Counted from the first letter of the stretch, positions 1 to 6,789 are shown. The stretch is 11,226 bases of DNA from RYN-431 sp036388295 (GCA_036388295.1 DASVSC010000296.1:1-11226); one strand, 5' to 3'. The notes: generated by a model from the letters alone, not told the origin. A program made the numbers and translations.

Positions 1-105
1 ACGGGTGGCGGAACCGGCGGTACGGGTGGCGGAACCGGCGGTACGGGTGGCGGAACCGGCGGTACGGGGGGCGGAACCGGCGGTACGGGGCGCGGAACCG
101 GGCCG
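1..105 (+). repeat. 21-bp tandem repeat, about five units, coding for Gly-Thr linker
   Basis: Units lie at 1-21, 22-42, 43-63, 64-84 and 85-105. The first three are identical, the fourth has one change (T to G at its sixth base), and the fifth is degenerate. The unit is seven codons (Thr-Gly-Gly-Gly-Thr-Gly-Gly), so gain or loss of units keeps the reading frame. The array starts at the window edge, so its true copy number is unknown. Confidence 0.95.
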
Positions 106-768
106 GCCGGGGCGAGCTACTGCGCCTACAAGCACATCTATCAATACAACTGCTCCACCAACAGCGTGATGACGGGCGTGACGCTGACCGTCAGTACCTG
201 CCGTCCGCTCGGCGAGGTCTACGAGGACTGGCGCGTCCTCGGCCGCCAGGACACGGATTTCGTCGTGCCCGGCGGCGATGGCGAGGTCACCGTCAGCCAA
301 CAAGTGATCACGTACGAGCATTGGCAGTACGGCGGCCCGTGCCCCGGCGGCGACCCGGACGCCTGCCCCGCGCCGACCACGCCGAGTGCGCCATCTGCCG
401 ACCAGATTGCGGCCGGCTGCAACGGCTGCAACGTCACGCCACCGCAGTCGACCATCACCATGCACTGCAAGATGACCAACGAGTTCACGGGAGCGGCCGA
501 AGAGCCGATCACGGTGACGCTGACGCACCAAGGCGGCTATCAGTGGATCGGCTACTACGACGCCGGCCACCCGTACAGTGCCAACTCCCCGTTTTTGTTC
601 GGCGTCGGGTTGGGATATTTTAACCCAAACTACGCCGCTACTAACTGCGGCTGGGCAAACAACCGCGGCCTCAAGACGAGCGGCCCGGAGCAAGACCCGA
701 GCGGCAGCTACCCGGACATCACCGCCCAAAGCAACGCCGTCCGCTTTGAACAATGCGTGGTGAGCTAA
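1..768 (+). CDS. Gly-Thr repeat, Cys-rich probable surface or virion protein (5' end missing)
   Basis: The frame is open from the first base to the TAA at 766-768, so the gene starts outside the window; the internal GTG/ATG near 166 is not the real start. 255 residues are visible. Residues 1-34 are a low-complexity Gly/Thr tract built from the heptad TGGGTGG, encoded by 21-bp tandem repeats. After it comes a compact domain (about 38-255) with ten cysteines, including a CNGC pair, and many aromatic, Gly and Asn residues. That pattern suggests a disulfide-stabilised extracellular or virion-exposed domain on a flexible linker. I recognise no family. The next gene starts inside the stop codon (TAATG), so the two are probably translated together, which hints at a tail or surface appendage and its glycosylating enzyme. 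The virion role is inference; a host surface protein is also possible. Confidence 0.75.
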   Translation, partial: TGGGTGGTGGGTGGTGGGTGGTGGGTGGTGRGTGPAGASYCAYKHIYQYNCSTNSVMTGVTLTVSTCRPLGEVYEDWRVLGRQDTDFVVPGGDGEVTVSQQVITYEHWQYGGPCPGGDPDACPAPTTPSAPSADQIAAGCNGCNVTPPQSTITMHCKMTNEFTGAAEEPITVTLTHQGGYQWIGYYDAGHPYSANSPFLFGVGLGYFNPNYAATNCGWANNRGLKTSGPEQDPSGSYPDITAQSNAVRFEQCVVS

Positions 769-2009
769 TGAACAGCGACTTCCGCGACAAAATGCTGCGT
801 CGCATCGAGCAGGTCAGGGCCGCGCAGCAGGTCCAGCCGCCGCCCGGCATCCATGCGCCGCTGCCAGCCGAGCCGCAGCCCGCCCGCGGCGGCCTCTCGC
901 TCGGGGCACGCCGCTGGCATGAGTTGTACGCCATGAGCATTTCGCCGGTGACCGACCGGGCGGCGACGCTCAAGCGCATTGGCGATGCGGCCACCGGCAT
1001 CGAGGGCGGCTGCGGCTGCGAATCGAAGTGGCGTAGATACGTTGCCGCTCATCCGCCGACGATCGACACGCGTGAGGCGTTCGAGGCTTGGGTCGTCGAC
1101 GCGCACAACGACAAGAATGCCGAACTCGGCAAACCTATCCTGACACTGGAGCAGGCGCGGGCGGTCAATCCGTGGCCCGTGCACGCCACCAGCAGCGGCG
1201 GCGGCATCGGTGACACCATCGTCGCTCTGTACGCATGCGCTGGACTGGCCAAAGCGACCGGTCGCCAGGTGGAGTTCCACGCGCGATGGTCCGACTGGAT
1301 CAGCCGGGCGTCCGCACCGGGCGTCACGATCGTGCCGTACACGCGGGACTACGGCACGGACATCAGCGGGGGCTGGGACGGGCCGTACGGCTACCACAAG
1401 GCCACCGCGTCGGCACCGTCGCGTGTGTGGGCCTACTGCGCCAATCTCGCTGCAGCGTTCGGCATACAGTCGTTTGAGCCCGTTCGCCCGATCGTCGACA
1501 CGTCCGTCGCCCGACTGACCGCCAGCGGCCGCTACGCCGTGCTGGCCCCGTTCGTCAGCGACAACCGCTGGGCCGCGCGTCAGTGGCCCACCGAACGGTG
1601 GACCGAGTTGGCCCACGGCCTGACGCAGCAGGGCCTTGCCGTCGTCGGTATCGGAGCGGGCGAGCAGCGGGACGCACTGGCCGAGGTGCTATGGGGCGTG
1701 CCGGGGGCGACGTGGCGCTATGGAGTATCGCCGGCAGAGATCGTGGACCTGCTCATCGGCTCGGCCGTCACGGTCGCCAACGACAGCGGCATCGCTCACG
1801 TGGGCGGGCTGCTTGGGGTGTCGACCGTGGCCATCCACGCCGGCAGCCTGCCGCACGAGTACCTGTTCGCCATGGCACCGACTGTCACGAGCGTGACGTC
1901 GACACAAGCGATCCCACGCAGCGACGCTAACGCGGAAGGACTGCAGGGCATTCCAGTTGAGGACGTCTTGGCGATGTGTGAGTGCCGCCACCCGGCTCTG
2001 AATTGTTAA
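768..2009 (+). CDS. Two-domain protein: Erv/ALR-like domain plus GT9-type glycosyltransferase
   Basis: 413 residues from ATG 768, which overlaps the upstream stop by one base (TAATG) and follows a GGTGAG site at 759-764. An in-frame ATG at 753 adds five residues but has no such site. Residues about 140-400 resemble GT9 glycosyltransferases (ADP-heptose:LPS heptosyltransferase family). There is an N-terminal glycine loop GGGIGDT (144-150), an RQWP..RW segment (271-278) and the sugar-nucleotide-binding stretch ANDSGIAHVGG (337-347). Residues about 45-130 resemble the Erv1/ALR sulfhydryl-oxidase fold: WHELY at 50-54, a cysteine pair at 82/84, and a W....HN...N..LGKP signature at 108-123. The pair is CxC, not the CxxC of true oxidases, so redox activity is doubtful. 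The C-terminus carries another CxC (404/406) and a last-residue Cys (413). The acceptor may be the surface protein encoded just upstream, or a host glycan. The GT9 call is fairly sure; the N-terminal assignment is moderate. Confidence 0.8.
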   Translation: MNSDFRDKMLRRIEQVRAAQQVQPPPGIHAPLPAEPQPARGGLSLGARRWHELYAMSISPVTDRAATLKRIGDAATGIEGGCGCESKWRRYVAAHPPTIDTREAFEAWVVDAHNDKNAELGKPILTLEQARAVNPWPVHATSSGGGIGDTIVALYACAGLAKATGRQVEFHARWSDWISRASAPGVTIVPYTRDYGTDISGGWDGPYGYHKATASAPSRVWAYCANLAAAFGIQSFEPVRPIVDTSVARLTASGRYAVLAPFVSDNRWAARQWPTERWTELAHGLTQQGLAVVGIGAGEQRDALAEVLWGVPGATWRYGVSPAEIVDLLIGSAVTVANDSGIAHVGGLLGVSTVAIHAGSLPHEYLFAMAPTVTSVTSTQAIPRSDANAEGLQGIPVEDVLAMCECRHPALNC

Positions 2010-2012
2010 CAT

Positions 2013-2717
2013 TCACTCTGCCACCAGGAACTGCTTTGCATCGAACGGTACGACGAGCGGTACGCGCACTGACTTCCCGTCGTATTCGGCCCCGATCGTT
2101 TCGGTGGACCACATCGGCACCTGCGGCTTCATCAGGTAGGCATCAAGCTCACCGACCTTCCGTCCTTCTGACGCAATACCCTTGAGCCACACGTCCCCCT
2201 CGTCGGGCCACGCAAAGGGGTCGGACTTTGTGAACGCCGCGACTCTCGCGATCATGCTGGTGTCGTCGATGATACGACGCACACGGAACACGCGTAGTTC
2301 CGCAATGACGCCAACGCTGAACAGCTTTTCGCGTGGATAGATGAGATCGCTATCTACTCCAGCGAGTTCCTGCTTCATGACTCGCACCCGAGCGACCGCA
2401 TCGTTGACCATCGCGGTTCTCGCGGCGACGCTGGGGAAGGTGTATTTCGCCCGCCCGTTTGCACCGAGTGTGGCGGGTGGTGGCTTCACGGTGATCTGCC
2501 CGCTTCGCATGTCACCGATCCGCAGAGATTGTGCCTCGATCTTGGCAGCGAGTTGCACTTTCCGCTCCGCCTTAAGCGCGGGCTGCGCTTCCCACCACAC
2601 CCTCACCGCCTCGGGCGCGTCGGGCTTGAGCCTGTAGTTGACCGCGTGGGCCGCAGCCGAAGTGATCAGCAGCGCAGCAGCCGTGAGCGAATAAAGCAAG
2701 CAATAGCGAGTACGCAC
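2013..2717 (-). CDS. Secreted protein of unknown function
   Basis: 234 residues from a GTG start at 2717, supported by GGAAGG (CCTTCC at 2725-2730) seven bases upstream. Residues 1-25 form a classic signal peptide: MRTR, then a hydrophobic core rich in Leu and Ala, ending AHA before VNY. The mature part is mixed alpha/beta. It has a charged, probably helical stretch near residues 40-70 (WWEAQPALKAERKVQLAAKI), a middle section with several Val/Arg-rich strands, and a second helical stretch near 100-120. I see no cysteine in the mature part and no catalytic motif I can name. It converges on the glycosyltransferase with only 3 bp between stops and no hairpin between them. It diverges from the secreted nuclease across a 182-bp gap. 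Exported and of unknown role; probably a host-type gene and not a phage core gene. Confidence 0.8.
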   Translation of the reverse strand: MRTRYCLLYSLTAAALLITSAAAHAVNYRLKPDAPEAVRVWWEAQPALKAERKVQLAAKIEAQSLRIGDMRSGQITVKPPPATLGANGRAKYTFPSVAARTAMVNDAVARVRVMKQELAGVDSDLIYPREKLFSVGVIAELRVFRVRRIIDDTSMIARVAAFTKSDPFAWPDEGDVWLKGIASEGRKVGELDAYLMKPQVPMWSTETIGAEYDGKSVRVPLVVPFDAKQFLVAE

Positions 2718-2747
2718 GATGACGCCTTCCGAAGTGGTCAGGCTGCT

Positions 2748-2777
2748 AGTCTAAAAGTGCATGGGCCTGTAAAGCAA
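2748..2777 (-). promoter_or_regulatory. Candidate sigma70-type promoter for the secreted protein
   Basis: On the minus strand TTGCTT (2777-2772) and TAGACT (2753-2748) are separated by 18 bp, placed 31 bp before the GTG start. The match is moderate and the placement fits; no other candidate in the 182-bp divergent gap looks better for this gene. Confidence 0.35.
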
Positions 2778-2899
2778 CAAATCGCATCGCCGCGGTCTGT
2801 CTACTTTCTGGCGGGCGTCCCGGCTCACGACGTCGACGCCCAGGTGCTGCAACACCGGGGCGTTTTCATGCGCCACGCGGCAAGCGATACACTTCGCGC

Positions 2900-3784
2900 A
2901 TGCACCGCCCAACCATATTTGCCACCGTGTTCGCACTCCCGATGCTGCTGTCCCTCGTTTCGGCGCAGCCTCAGCCGGTGCCACTGGTGCCCGACACACA
3001 GACCGCGCCGCTCTGGCAACTGCGCTCCAAGCACCTCATCTTCGGGATGCCAACGCCGATCGATAACCGCCACCAGGTGACGCTCCCCAGCGGCCGCGTC
3101 GCACCGGGCATCAGCGTGCTGGTCAAAGAGGGCTTCGTCGTCGGCCACTACGACAAATTGAAGGTGCCGGCATGGGTCGCAAGCCGCTGGACCGAGGCCG
3201 ACTACCGCCGCTCCGAAACTGAGAGCTACAACGAACGGAAGTGGCGGGAGGACGACGAACTGCCCAACTACGCCGTCGGCGGCACCAGCCTCGACTTCGC
3301 CCGCTCACGCATGCAGCGGGGCCACATGGCGCGCCAGCAGGACAACAAGGCCTGGGGCAGCGACAACGTCGACGAAGGCTGTGAGATGAGCAACATCGTG
3401 CCACAGCACGAGAAGATGAACGGCGCGGCGTGGAACGACCTGGAGGACGCGCACCGGAGCGTGGTGGCGAACCCGGCCAGCGGCATCAAGGCCGTGTGGG
3501 TCATCAGCGGGCCGATCTTCAATGGTGACATGCCCACGACCGTCGGCAACGGCATAGGCGTGCCTGATGCCTGCTACAAGGTGATCGGTTGGTTCGACCG
3601 CGGCAACCGGTTCAACACTCGCGCCTACATCGTGCGCCAGACAGACACGGATAAGCGGTCCACGACCTACCTGACAACAGTCGATGCCGTGGAGCAGGCG
3701 ACAGGGCTCGACTTCTTTAGCGAGGCTGTCGACGAGATAGAGTCCCGCTTGCAAGCACAGAAACACGTAGATCTGTGGAAGTGA
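2900..3784 (+). CDS. Secreted DNA/RNA non-specific endonuclease (beta-beta-alpha-Me, NUC family)
   Basis: 294 residues. This family cleaves single- and double-stranded DNA and RNA using a Mg-bound Asn and a catalytic His. The N-terminus (MHRPTIFATVFALPMLLSLV, then SAQP) is a signal peptide with likely cleavage after residue 22, so the enzyme acts outside the cytoplasm. The active-site motif is QRGH at 139-142, where the family usually has DRGH; the general-base His is present as H142. The downstream block SNIVPQ (164-169), N174 in NGAAW (metal ligand) and E182 match Serratia-type nucleases, followed by VWVISGPIF (189-197), also typical. No good ribosome-binding site precedes ATG 2900; the start is chosen because it gives the complete signal peptide. 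Roles could be nutrient scavenging, biofilm DNA turnover, or host DNA degradation if phage-borne. Nuclease identity is firm; activity with the D-to-Q change is untested. Confidence 0.9.
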   Translation: MHRPTIFATVFALPMLLSLVSAQPQPVPLVPDTQTAPLWQLRSKHLIFGMPTPIDNRHQVTLPSGRVAPGISVLVKEGFVVGHYDKLKVPAWVASRWTEADYRRSETESYNERKWREDDELPNYAVGGTSLDFARSRMQRGHMARQQDNKAWGSDNVDEGCEMSNIVPQHEKMNGAAWNDLEDAHRSVVANPASGIKAVWVISGPIFNGDMPTTVGNGIGVPDACYKVIGWFDRGNRFNTRAYIVRQTDTDKRSTTYLTTVDAVEQATGLDFFSEAVDEIESRLQAQKHVDLWK

Positions 3785-3885
3785 AGACTCCATCACTTCA
3801 ACGGGCCGTTCAGGAAAGGTGCGGATTATCGGGCACTGTCACAACCTGTCGACAAGCTAAAATTGGCGAGCAACCGCATGAAGAA

Positions 3886-3915
3886 TTGTTAATCTGCGTG
3901 CGTGGCGTGTTGTAT
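3886..3915 (+). promoter_or_regulatory. Candidate promoter for the RTX protein gene
   Basis: TTGTTA (3886-3891) and TTGTAT (3910-3915) are spaced by 18 bp, in the 180-bp gap before the RTX gene. The implied transcription start lies inside the small palindrome at 3916-3931. The match to consensus is modest. Confidence 0.3.
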
Positions 3916-3931
3916 CCTCATCGTTATGAGG
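3916..3931 (+). promoter_or_regulatory. 6-bp perfect inverted repeat at the leader start
   Basis: CCTCAT and ATGAGG flank a CGTT loop. The element lies directly after the candidate -10 box and 20 bp before the ribosome-binding site. It could be an operator over the transcription start or a 5' stabilising hairpin; the function is not shown by the sequence. Confidence 0.35.
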
Positions 3932-3951
3932 CGACTGCCCACGGCATGTGT

Positions 3952-3956
3952 AGGAG
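3952..3956 (+). promoter_or_regulatory. Ribosome-binding site that sets the RTX protein start
   Basis: AGGAG ends 8 bases before ATG 3965. It supports this start over the in-frame upstream ATG at 3902, whose extension (MACCILIV...) lacks a site and overlaps the candidate promoter. Confidence 0.75.
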
Positions 3957-3964
3957 TAACGAGT

Positions 3965-4504
3965 ATGCGCAGCAACATTTCTACGTTCCGTTCCGCCATC
4001 GAAGCCCTTGAAGGGCGTCAGATGTTCGCGGACATCAACTTCGCCGGCACTTCCGGCGCGGATACGATCTACGTAACCGCCACCCCCACTGTGGTCACCG
4101 TCACGCTAAACGGCGTGGCGACGAACTACACGGCGGTCCGCGCTATCACGATCAACGGCGGCTCTGGCAGCGACACGATCGAAGTGAGCAACGCGATCAC
4201 AATTGGCTGCACGCTCGCCGGCAACGGCGGCGCGGACACAATTCTTGGTGGCTCTGGCAATGACCTTGTCACCGGCGGGGACGGCAATGACGTGCTGAAC
4301 GGACGCGCAGGATCTGACACGATTTACGGCAACACCGGTGCAGACACCATCTACATAAACAATGACAACAACACGGGCGATACTGCATACGCGAACCAGC
4401 CCGGAGTCTTGACTGACGGCTCCTACGACCTGATTTACTACTCAAGCAATGACAACTTCTACTTCGATAACCAAGAAGATGACGTCATTGGTACTCTGGA
4501 CTGA
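3965..4504 (+). CDS. Small RTX (hemolysin-type Ca-binding repeat) protein with planctomycete LEGR-type N-terminus
   Basis: 179 residues from ATG 3965. The N-terminus (MRSNISTFRSAIEALEGRQM) has LEGRQMF at 15-21. This is a variant of the LEPR-type motif found at the start of many planctomycete surface proteins, and is presumably an export or sorting signal. There is no ordinary hydrophobic signal peptide. Residues 65-73 and then five contiguous nonapeptides at 86-130 fit GGxGxDxUx: GGSGSDTIE, GNGGADTIL, GGSGNDLVT, GGDGNDVLN, GRAGSDTIY and GNTGADTIY. Such repeats form a Ca-bound parallel beta-roll outside the cell. The C-terminus (131-179) is acidic and Asn/Tyr-rich, and there is no enzymatic domain. 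RTX proteins are usually far longer, so this is close to a bare beta-roll with a sorting tag. It is a monocistronic unit with its own candidate promoter and terminator. It could be an adhesin, a Ca-binding surface layer component, or a remnant of a larger protein. Confidence 0.85.
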   Translation: MRSNISTFRSAIEALEGRQMFADINFAGTSGADTIYVTATPTVVTVTLNGVATNYTAVRAITINGGSGSDTIEVSNAITIGCTLAGNGGADTILGGSGNDLVTGGDGNDVLNGRAGSDTIYGNTGADTIYINNDNNTGDTAYANQPGVLTDGSYDLIYYSSNDNFYFDNQEDDVIGTLD

Positions 4505-4513
4505 TGCACAATA

Positions 4514-4546
4514 AATGCCGCTCGCTTGAACAAGGCGAGCGGCATT
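4514..4546 (+). terminator. Strong hairpin, probable bidirectional terminator
   Basis: A 12-bp perfect stem (4514-4525 with 4535-4546), extendable by two pairs, encloses a short loop about 10 bp after the RTX stop. On the plus strand the T run is weak (TTCTCG). On the minus strand the stem is followed by TTATTG, which also suits the end of the oppositely transcribed ATPase unit, 46 bp past its last stop. Confidence 0.8.
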
Positions 4547-4591
4547 CTCGCGTTCCACAGCTTCGTTAGACTTCGGGTTAATGCTGAGTCG

Positions 4592-4795
4592 TCAGCGTGG
4601 GTCTGACCGGATGAACTTCGCCCGCGGCTGCGCCGTGTCCTCGTCGACGTCGTACCAGTGCAGCATCGTCTCGTCTGCCTCGTCGGGAAGGCCGATCTGA
4701 GCCGGCAGTAGGCCCAAACCTAGCGGGTCGGCGACTTCGTGCACGCGGCCGGCCAGCGGTCCGCCGAGAAGCTCGATTTGAAGTGGGTGCGGCAT
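4592..4795 (-). CDS. Small 67-residue protein coupled to the ATPase
   Basis: It starts at ATG 4795 in a TGATG overlap with the ATPase stop, and a GGAGGGG site lies about 8 bases upstream inside the ATPase 3' end, so translational coupling is very likely. The protein opens MPHPLQIELLGGPLAGRVHEV and continues to a segment with HWYDVD near residues 46-51. The GGPLAG..HEV opening followed by a later Tyr-containing strand resembles small phage proteins of the 'GGPxDG' type that are annotated only as hypothetical; this is recalled resemblance, not a search result. No membrane segment or cysteine is present, and it is acidic in the middle. It may be a partner or regulator of the ATPase. Confidence 0.7.
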   Translation of the reverse strand: MPHPLQIELLGGPLAGRVHEVADPLGLGLLPAQIGLPDEADETMLHWYDVDEDTAQPRAKFIRSDPR

Positions 4796-6672
4796 CAGGT
4801 CAGCCCCTCCGGAAAGAGCAACTCGCCGCCAACAACGACGCCGGGTGACGGGTACCGGATCAGGCCCATCGTACTGAGCCGCGACACGTCGTTGCCGAAG
4901 CTACTCGATTGAGCAGAAACGCCTGCTGCTGCGGCCAGCTCCGCACGGGTCATCGGCTCCGGGTACCGGGCGATCACCGCTTCGAGCAGCCGCACGTGCG
5001 CCGGGCGCAGCGCCGGGCAGTTCTTCCAAGCCTGCTGCAGGTCCGCCAGCGTCGGCGGCTCTGCCGGTGCGGCGGCGAGCGCCTGCCCCGCCTCCGTCAG
5101 CACAACCAGGCCCGGCCGCGGGTAGGTGATGTAGCCGCCGGCTGAGAGTCGGGAGACGTCGTTGCCGAAGCTGCTGCTCTTGGGCGACACGCCCGCGACG
5201 GCCGCCACCAGTGATCGATCCGCCGGCGTCATGCCCATCGCCGCCAGCCTCGCCGCGGCGTCGAGCAGGCGCTGGTGTGCCGGGCGGAACCAGTCTGGCC
5301 GATCACCAGCCGGCACCGCGACAGCCGACGCGGCTTGCCGTGCTCGCGCGGGGGCGGGCGAAGCCACCGTGAACGGCTCGTTGTGCCGTACAGTCGTCGA
5401 TACGACCACGTCTTCTCCCAACAAGTGCTGTAAGGCCGCGAGGGACTTGCGGGCGTCTGCCTTGAGCCGCTCGAACTCCGCCGACCGCGTGTCGAGCTGC
5501 TTTTGCACAAGTTTCACGATTTGATCGGTCGCGGCTTCCACGGCCTTGCGGATCACCTCGGGGTCGATATTGGTGCCTTCGAACCCTTTGGCCTCGATCT
5601 GTGCGATCACCTTCATGGCTTGCTCCAGGCCGGCGCGGAGCCGGATAACGAGTTGTGCGAGCGGGCGGCGTGCCGCGGCGGCCGCACGTTCCAGAGCGGC
5701 GGCATCGGCGGCCGGCGCGGGCTTAGCAGCGACCTGTCGCTGCAGCTCGCTAATCTTGGCCTTCGCCGCAGCTAAATCCTTGATCTCGGCTTCGGCCTGC
5801 TTCGGCAGGTCCGCCAGCTCGCCGACGACGGACGTGATCGCGGCCGACGGCTTCGGCGGGCTAAGCGTGGCCCCACGGCCGGCTTTCGGGTGCGTGGTCT
5901 CGACCTCGTCGACCGTTATCTTCGTGACGATTCGCGGGTGGATAGCCGGCCCGAAGCTGTAGAACTCGCCCGGTGGCAAGTCGCGCAGCATTTTCAAGGT
6001 CTCGGCCGGCGACACGCCCAGTTCGAACGCCGCGCGCTTGATGTCGTTATCGAGCGTCATCCGGCCGATAAACTTATTGTTGCACTCGGCGCTGCAGCTC
6101 TTATCGAGCGTGCTGATGCGCTGCGTCGCCAAGATCGGGCAGAACCCGCGCTTGCGGCCGAGCGTGCACAGATCCCGCACGGCGGAAAGACTCTCGGCCT
6201 CGCCCTGCCCCTTCTCCGGGGCGAACTGATGCGCCTCGTCCAGCACGACGAACAGCGGCCGCCACAGCGACTTCGGCAAGCCGATGAGCGTCTCGCAGAA
6301 CTCGCGTACGAACTGGCGTCGTGGCTGAGACCGTAGCTCGCTCATATCGATCACGGCGCTGATGTTCTTTTCCATCAGCCGCCGCACCAACAGGCCGGCG
6401 CTGCGAACGTCGGTCGGGATCTCGCCGCCGGGGCCGACGATGACCAGGTCGAGCTTCTCTCGCAGCGTGACGAACTCCCCTTCCATGTCGAGCACGAAGG
6501 TTTGTGCCGATCCTCCTAGCCGTTCGATCAGTTTGCGGAGCAGATAACTCTTACCGCCGCCGCTGTTGGCGGTGACCAGTAGACGCGACGTGGTGAGCGT
6601 GAGCGGATCTAGCGTCACACTTCCCATTTCTGACTTGCCGATCGAAATCGCTTTGTCTTGACGTTTCGCCAT
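4795..6672 (-). CDS. HerA/DUF87-like ATPase with coiled coil and tandem winged-helix domains
   Basis: 625 residues from ATG 6672 (MAKRQDKAISIGKSEMG). The frame stays open to 6849, but that would run up to the divergent lipoprotein start, and the added 59 residues look non-conserved. An ATG at 6687 is a second option. Residues 1-260 are a RecA-like ATPase of the HerA/FtsK type: Walker A ANSGGGKS (35-42), Walker B LFVVLDE (140-146) followed by AHQFAP, and ILATQR (180-185), typical of HerA-like DNA translocases. Residues about 285-420 are rich in Ala, Lys, Glu and Leu and probably form a coiled coil. Two copies of a winged-helix unit follow at about 465-530 and 558-625, each with SSSFGNDVSRLS then G.I.YP.PG.VV. 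The protein probably binds DNA and moves or remodels it with ATP. Packaging, replication or conjugation roles cannot be separated here. It is the first gene of a two-gene minus-strand unit. Confidence 0.85.
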   Translation of the reverse strand: MAKRQDKAISIGKSEMGSVTLDPLTLTTSRLLVTANSGGGKSYLLRKLIERLGGSAQTFVLDMEGEFVTLREKLDLVIVGPGGEIPTDVRSAGLLVRRLMEKNISAVIDMSELRSQPRRQFVREFCETLIGLPKSLWRPLFVVLDEAHQFAPEKGQGEAESLSAVRDLCTLGRKRGFCPILATQRISTLDKSCSAECNNKFIGRMTLDNDIKRAAFELGVSPAETLKMLRDLPPGEFYSFGPAIHPRIVTKITVDEVETTHPKAGRGATLSPPKPSAAITSVVGELADLPKQAEAEIKDLAAAKAKISELQRQVAAKPAPAADAAALERAAAAARRPLAQLVIRLRAGLEQAMKVIAQIEAKGFEGTNIDPEVIRKAVEAATDQIVKLVQKQLDTRSAEFERLKADARKSLAALQHLLGEDVVVSTTVRHNEPFTVASPAPARARQAASAVAVPAGDRPDWFRPAHQRLLDAAARLAAMGMTPADRSLVAAVAGVSPKSSSFGNDVSRLSAGGYITYPRPGLVVLTEAGQALAAAPAEPPTLADLQQAWKNCPALRPAHVRLLEAVIARYPEPMTRAELAAAAGVSAQSSSFGNDVSRLSTMGLIRYPSPGVVVGGELLFPEGLT

Positions 6673-6675
6673 AAG

Positions 6676-6681
6676 CCTTCC
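6676..6681 (-). promoter_or_regulatory. Candidate ribosome-binding site for the ATPase
   Basis: GGAAGG on the minus strand, only three bases before ATG 6672. The spacing is short, so the start at 6687 (no clear site) is not excluded. Confidence 0.45.
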
Positions 6682-6716
6682 ATCCATTCGTTGATGCAAG
6701 TGTTCAGATCCGTTCA

Positions 6717-6732
6717 TGCCACTTTGTGCCAC
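6717..6732. promoter_or_regulatory. Direct repeat TGCCAC spaced by one helical turn in the divergent region
   Basis: TGCCAC occurs at 6717-6722 and 6727-6732, with starts 10 bp apart, midway between the divergent ATPase and lipoprotein genes. Paired hexamers in phase with the helix can be an activator or repressor site. There is no further support, and chance is possible. Confidence 0.25.
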
Positions 6733-6789
6733 AAACGTCGGTAAGTCGAGAATCTTTTGGAAGAGACGGTCTTGATGTGTAGCGTGCAT

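Noticed and set aside
753..767. ATG at 753 as start of the glycosyltransferase gene
   Set aside because: It has no ribosome-binding site, while ATG 768 follows GGTGAG and sits in a TAATG overlap typical of coupled genes.
765..1616. Minus-strand open frame opposite the glycosyltransferase
   Set aside because: It is an antisense shadow with Arg-rich composition and no motif; the plus frame has GT9 motifs.
2000..3892. Ten-base direct repeat GAATTGTTAA at 2000-2009 and 3883-3892 as possible attachment sites flanking the cargo genes
   Set aside because: Repeats of this length are expected by chance many times in 11 kb. There is no integrase, tRNA or longer match.
3902..3964. Upstream extension of the RTX protein from ATG 3902
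   Set aside because: It lacks a ribosome-binding site and covers the candidate promoter and palindrome. ATG 3965 has AGGAG at good spacing and gives the expected N-terminus.
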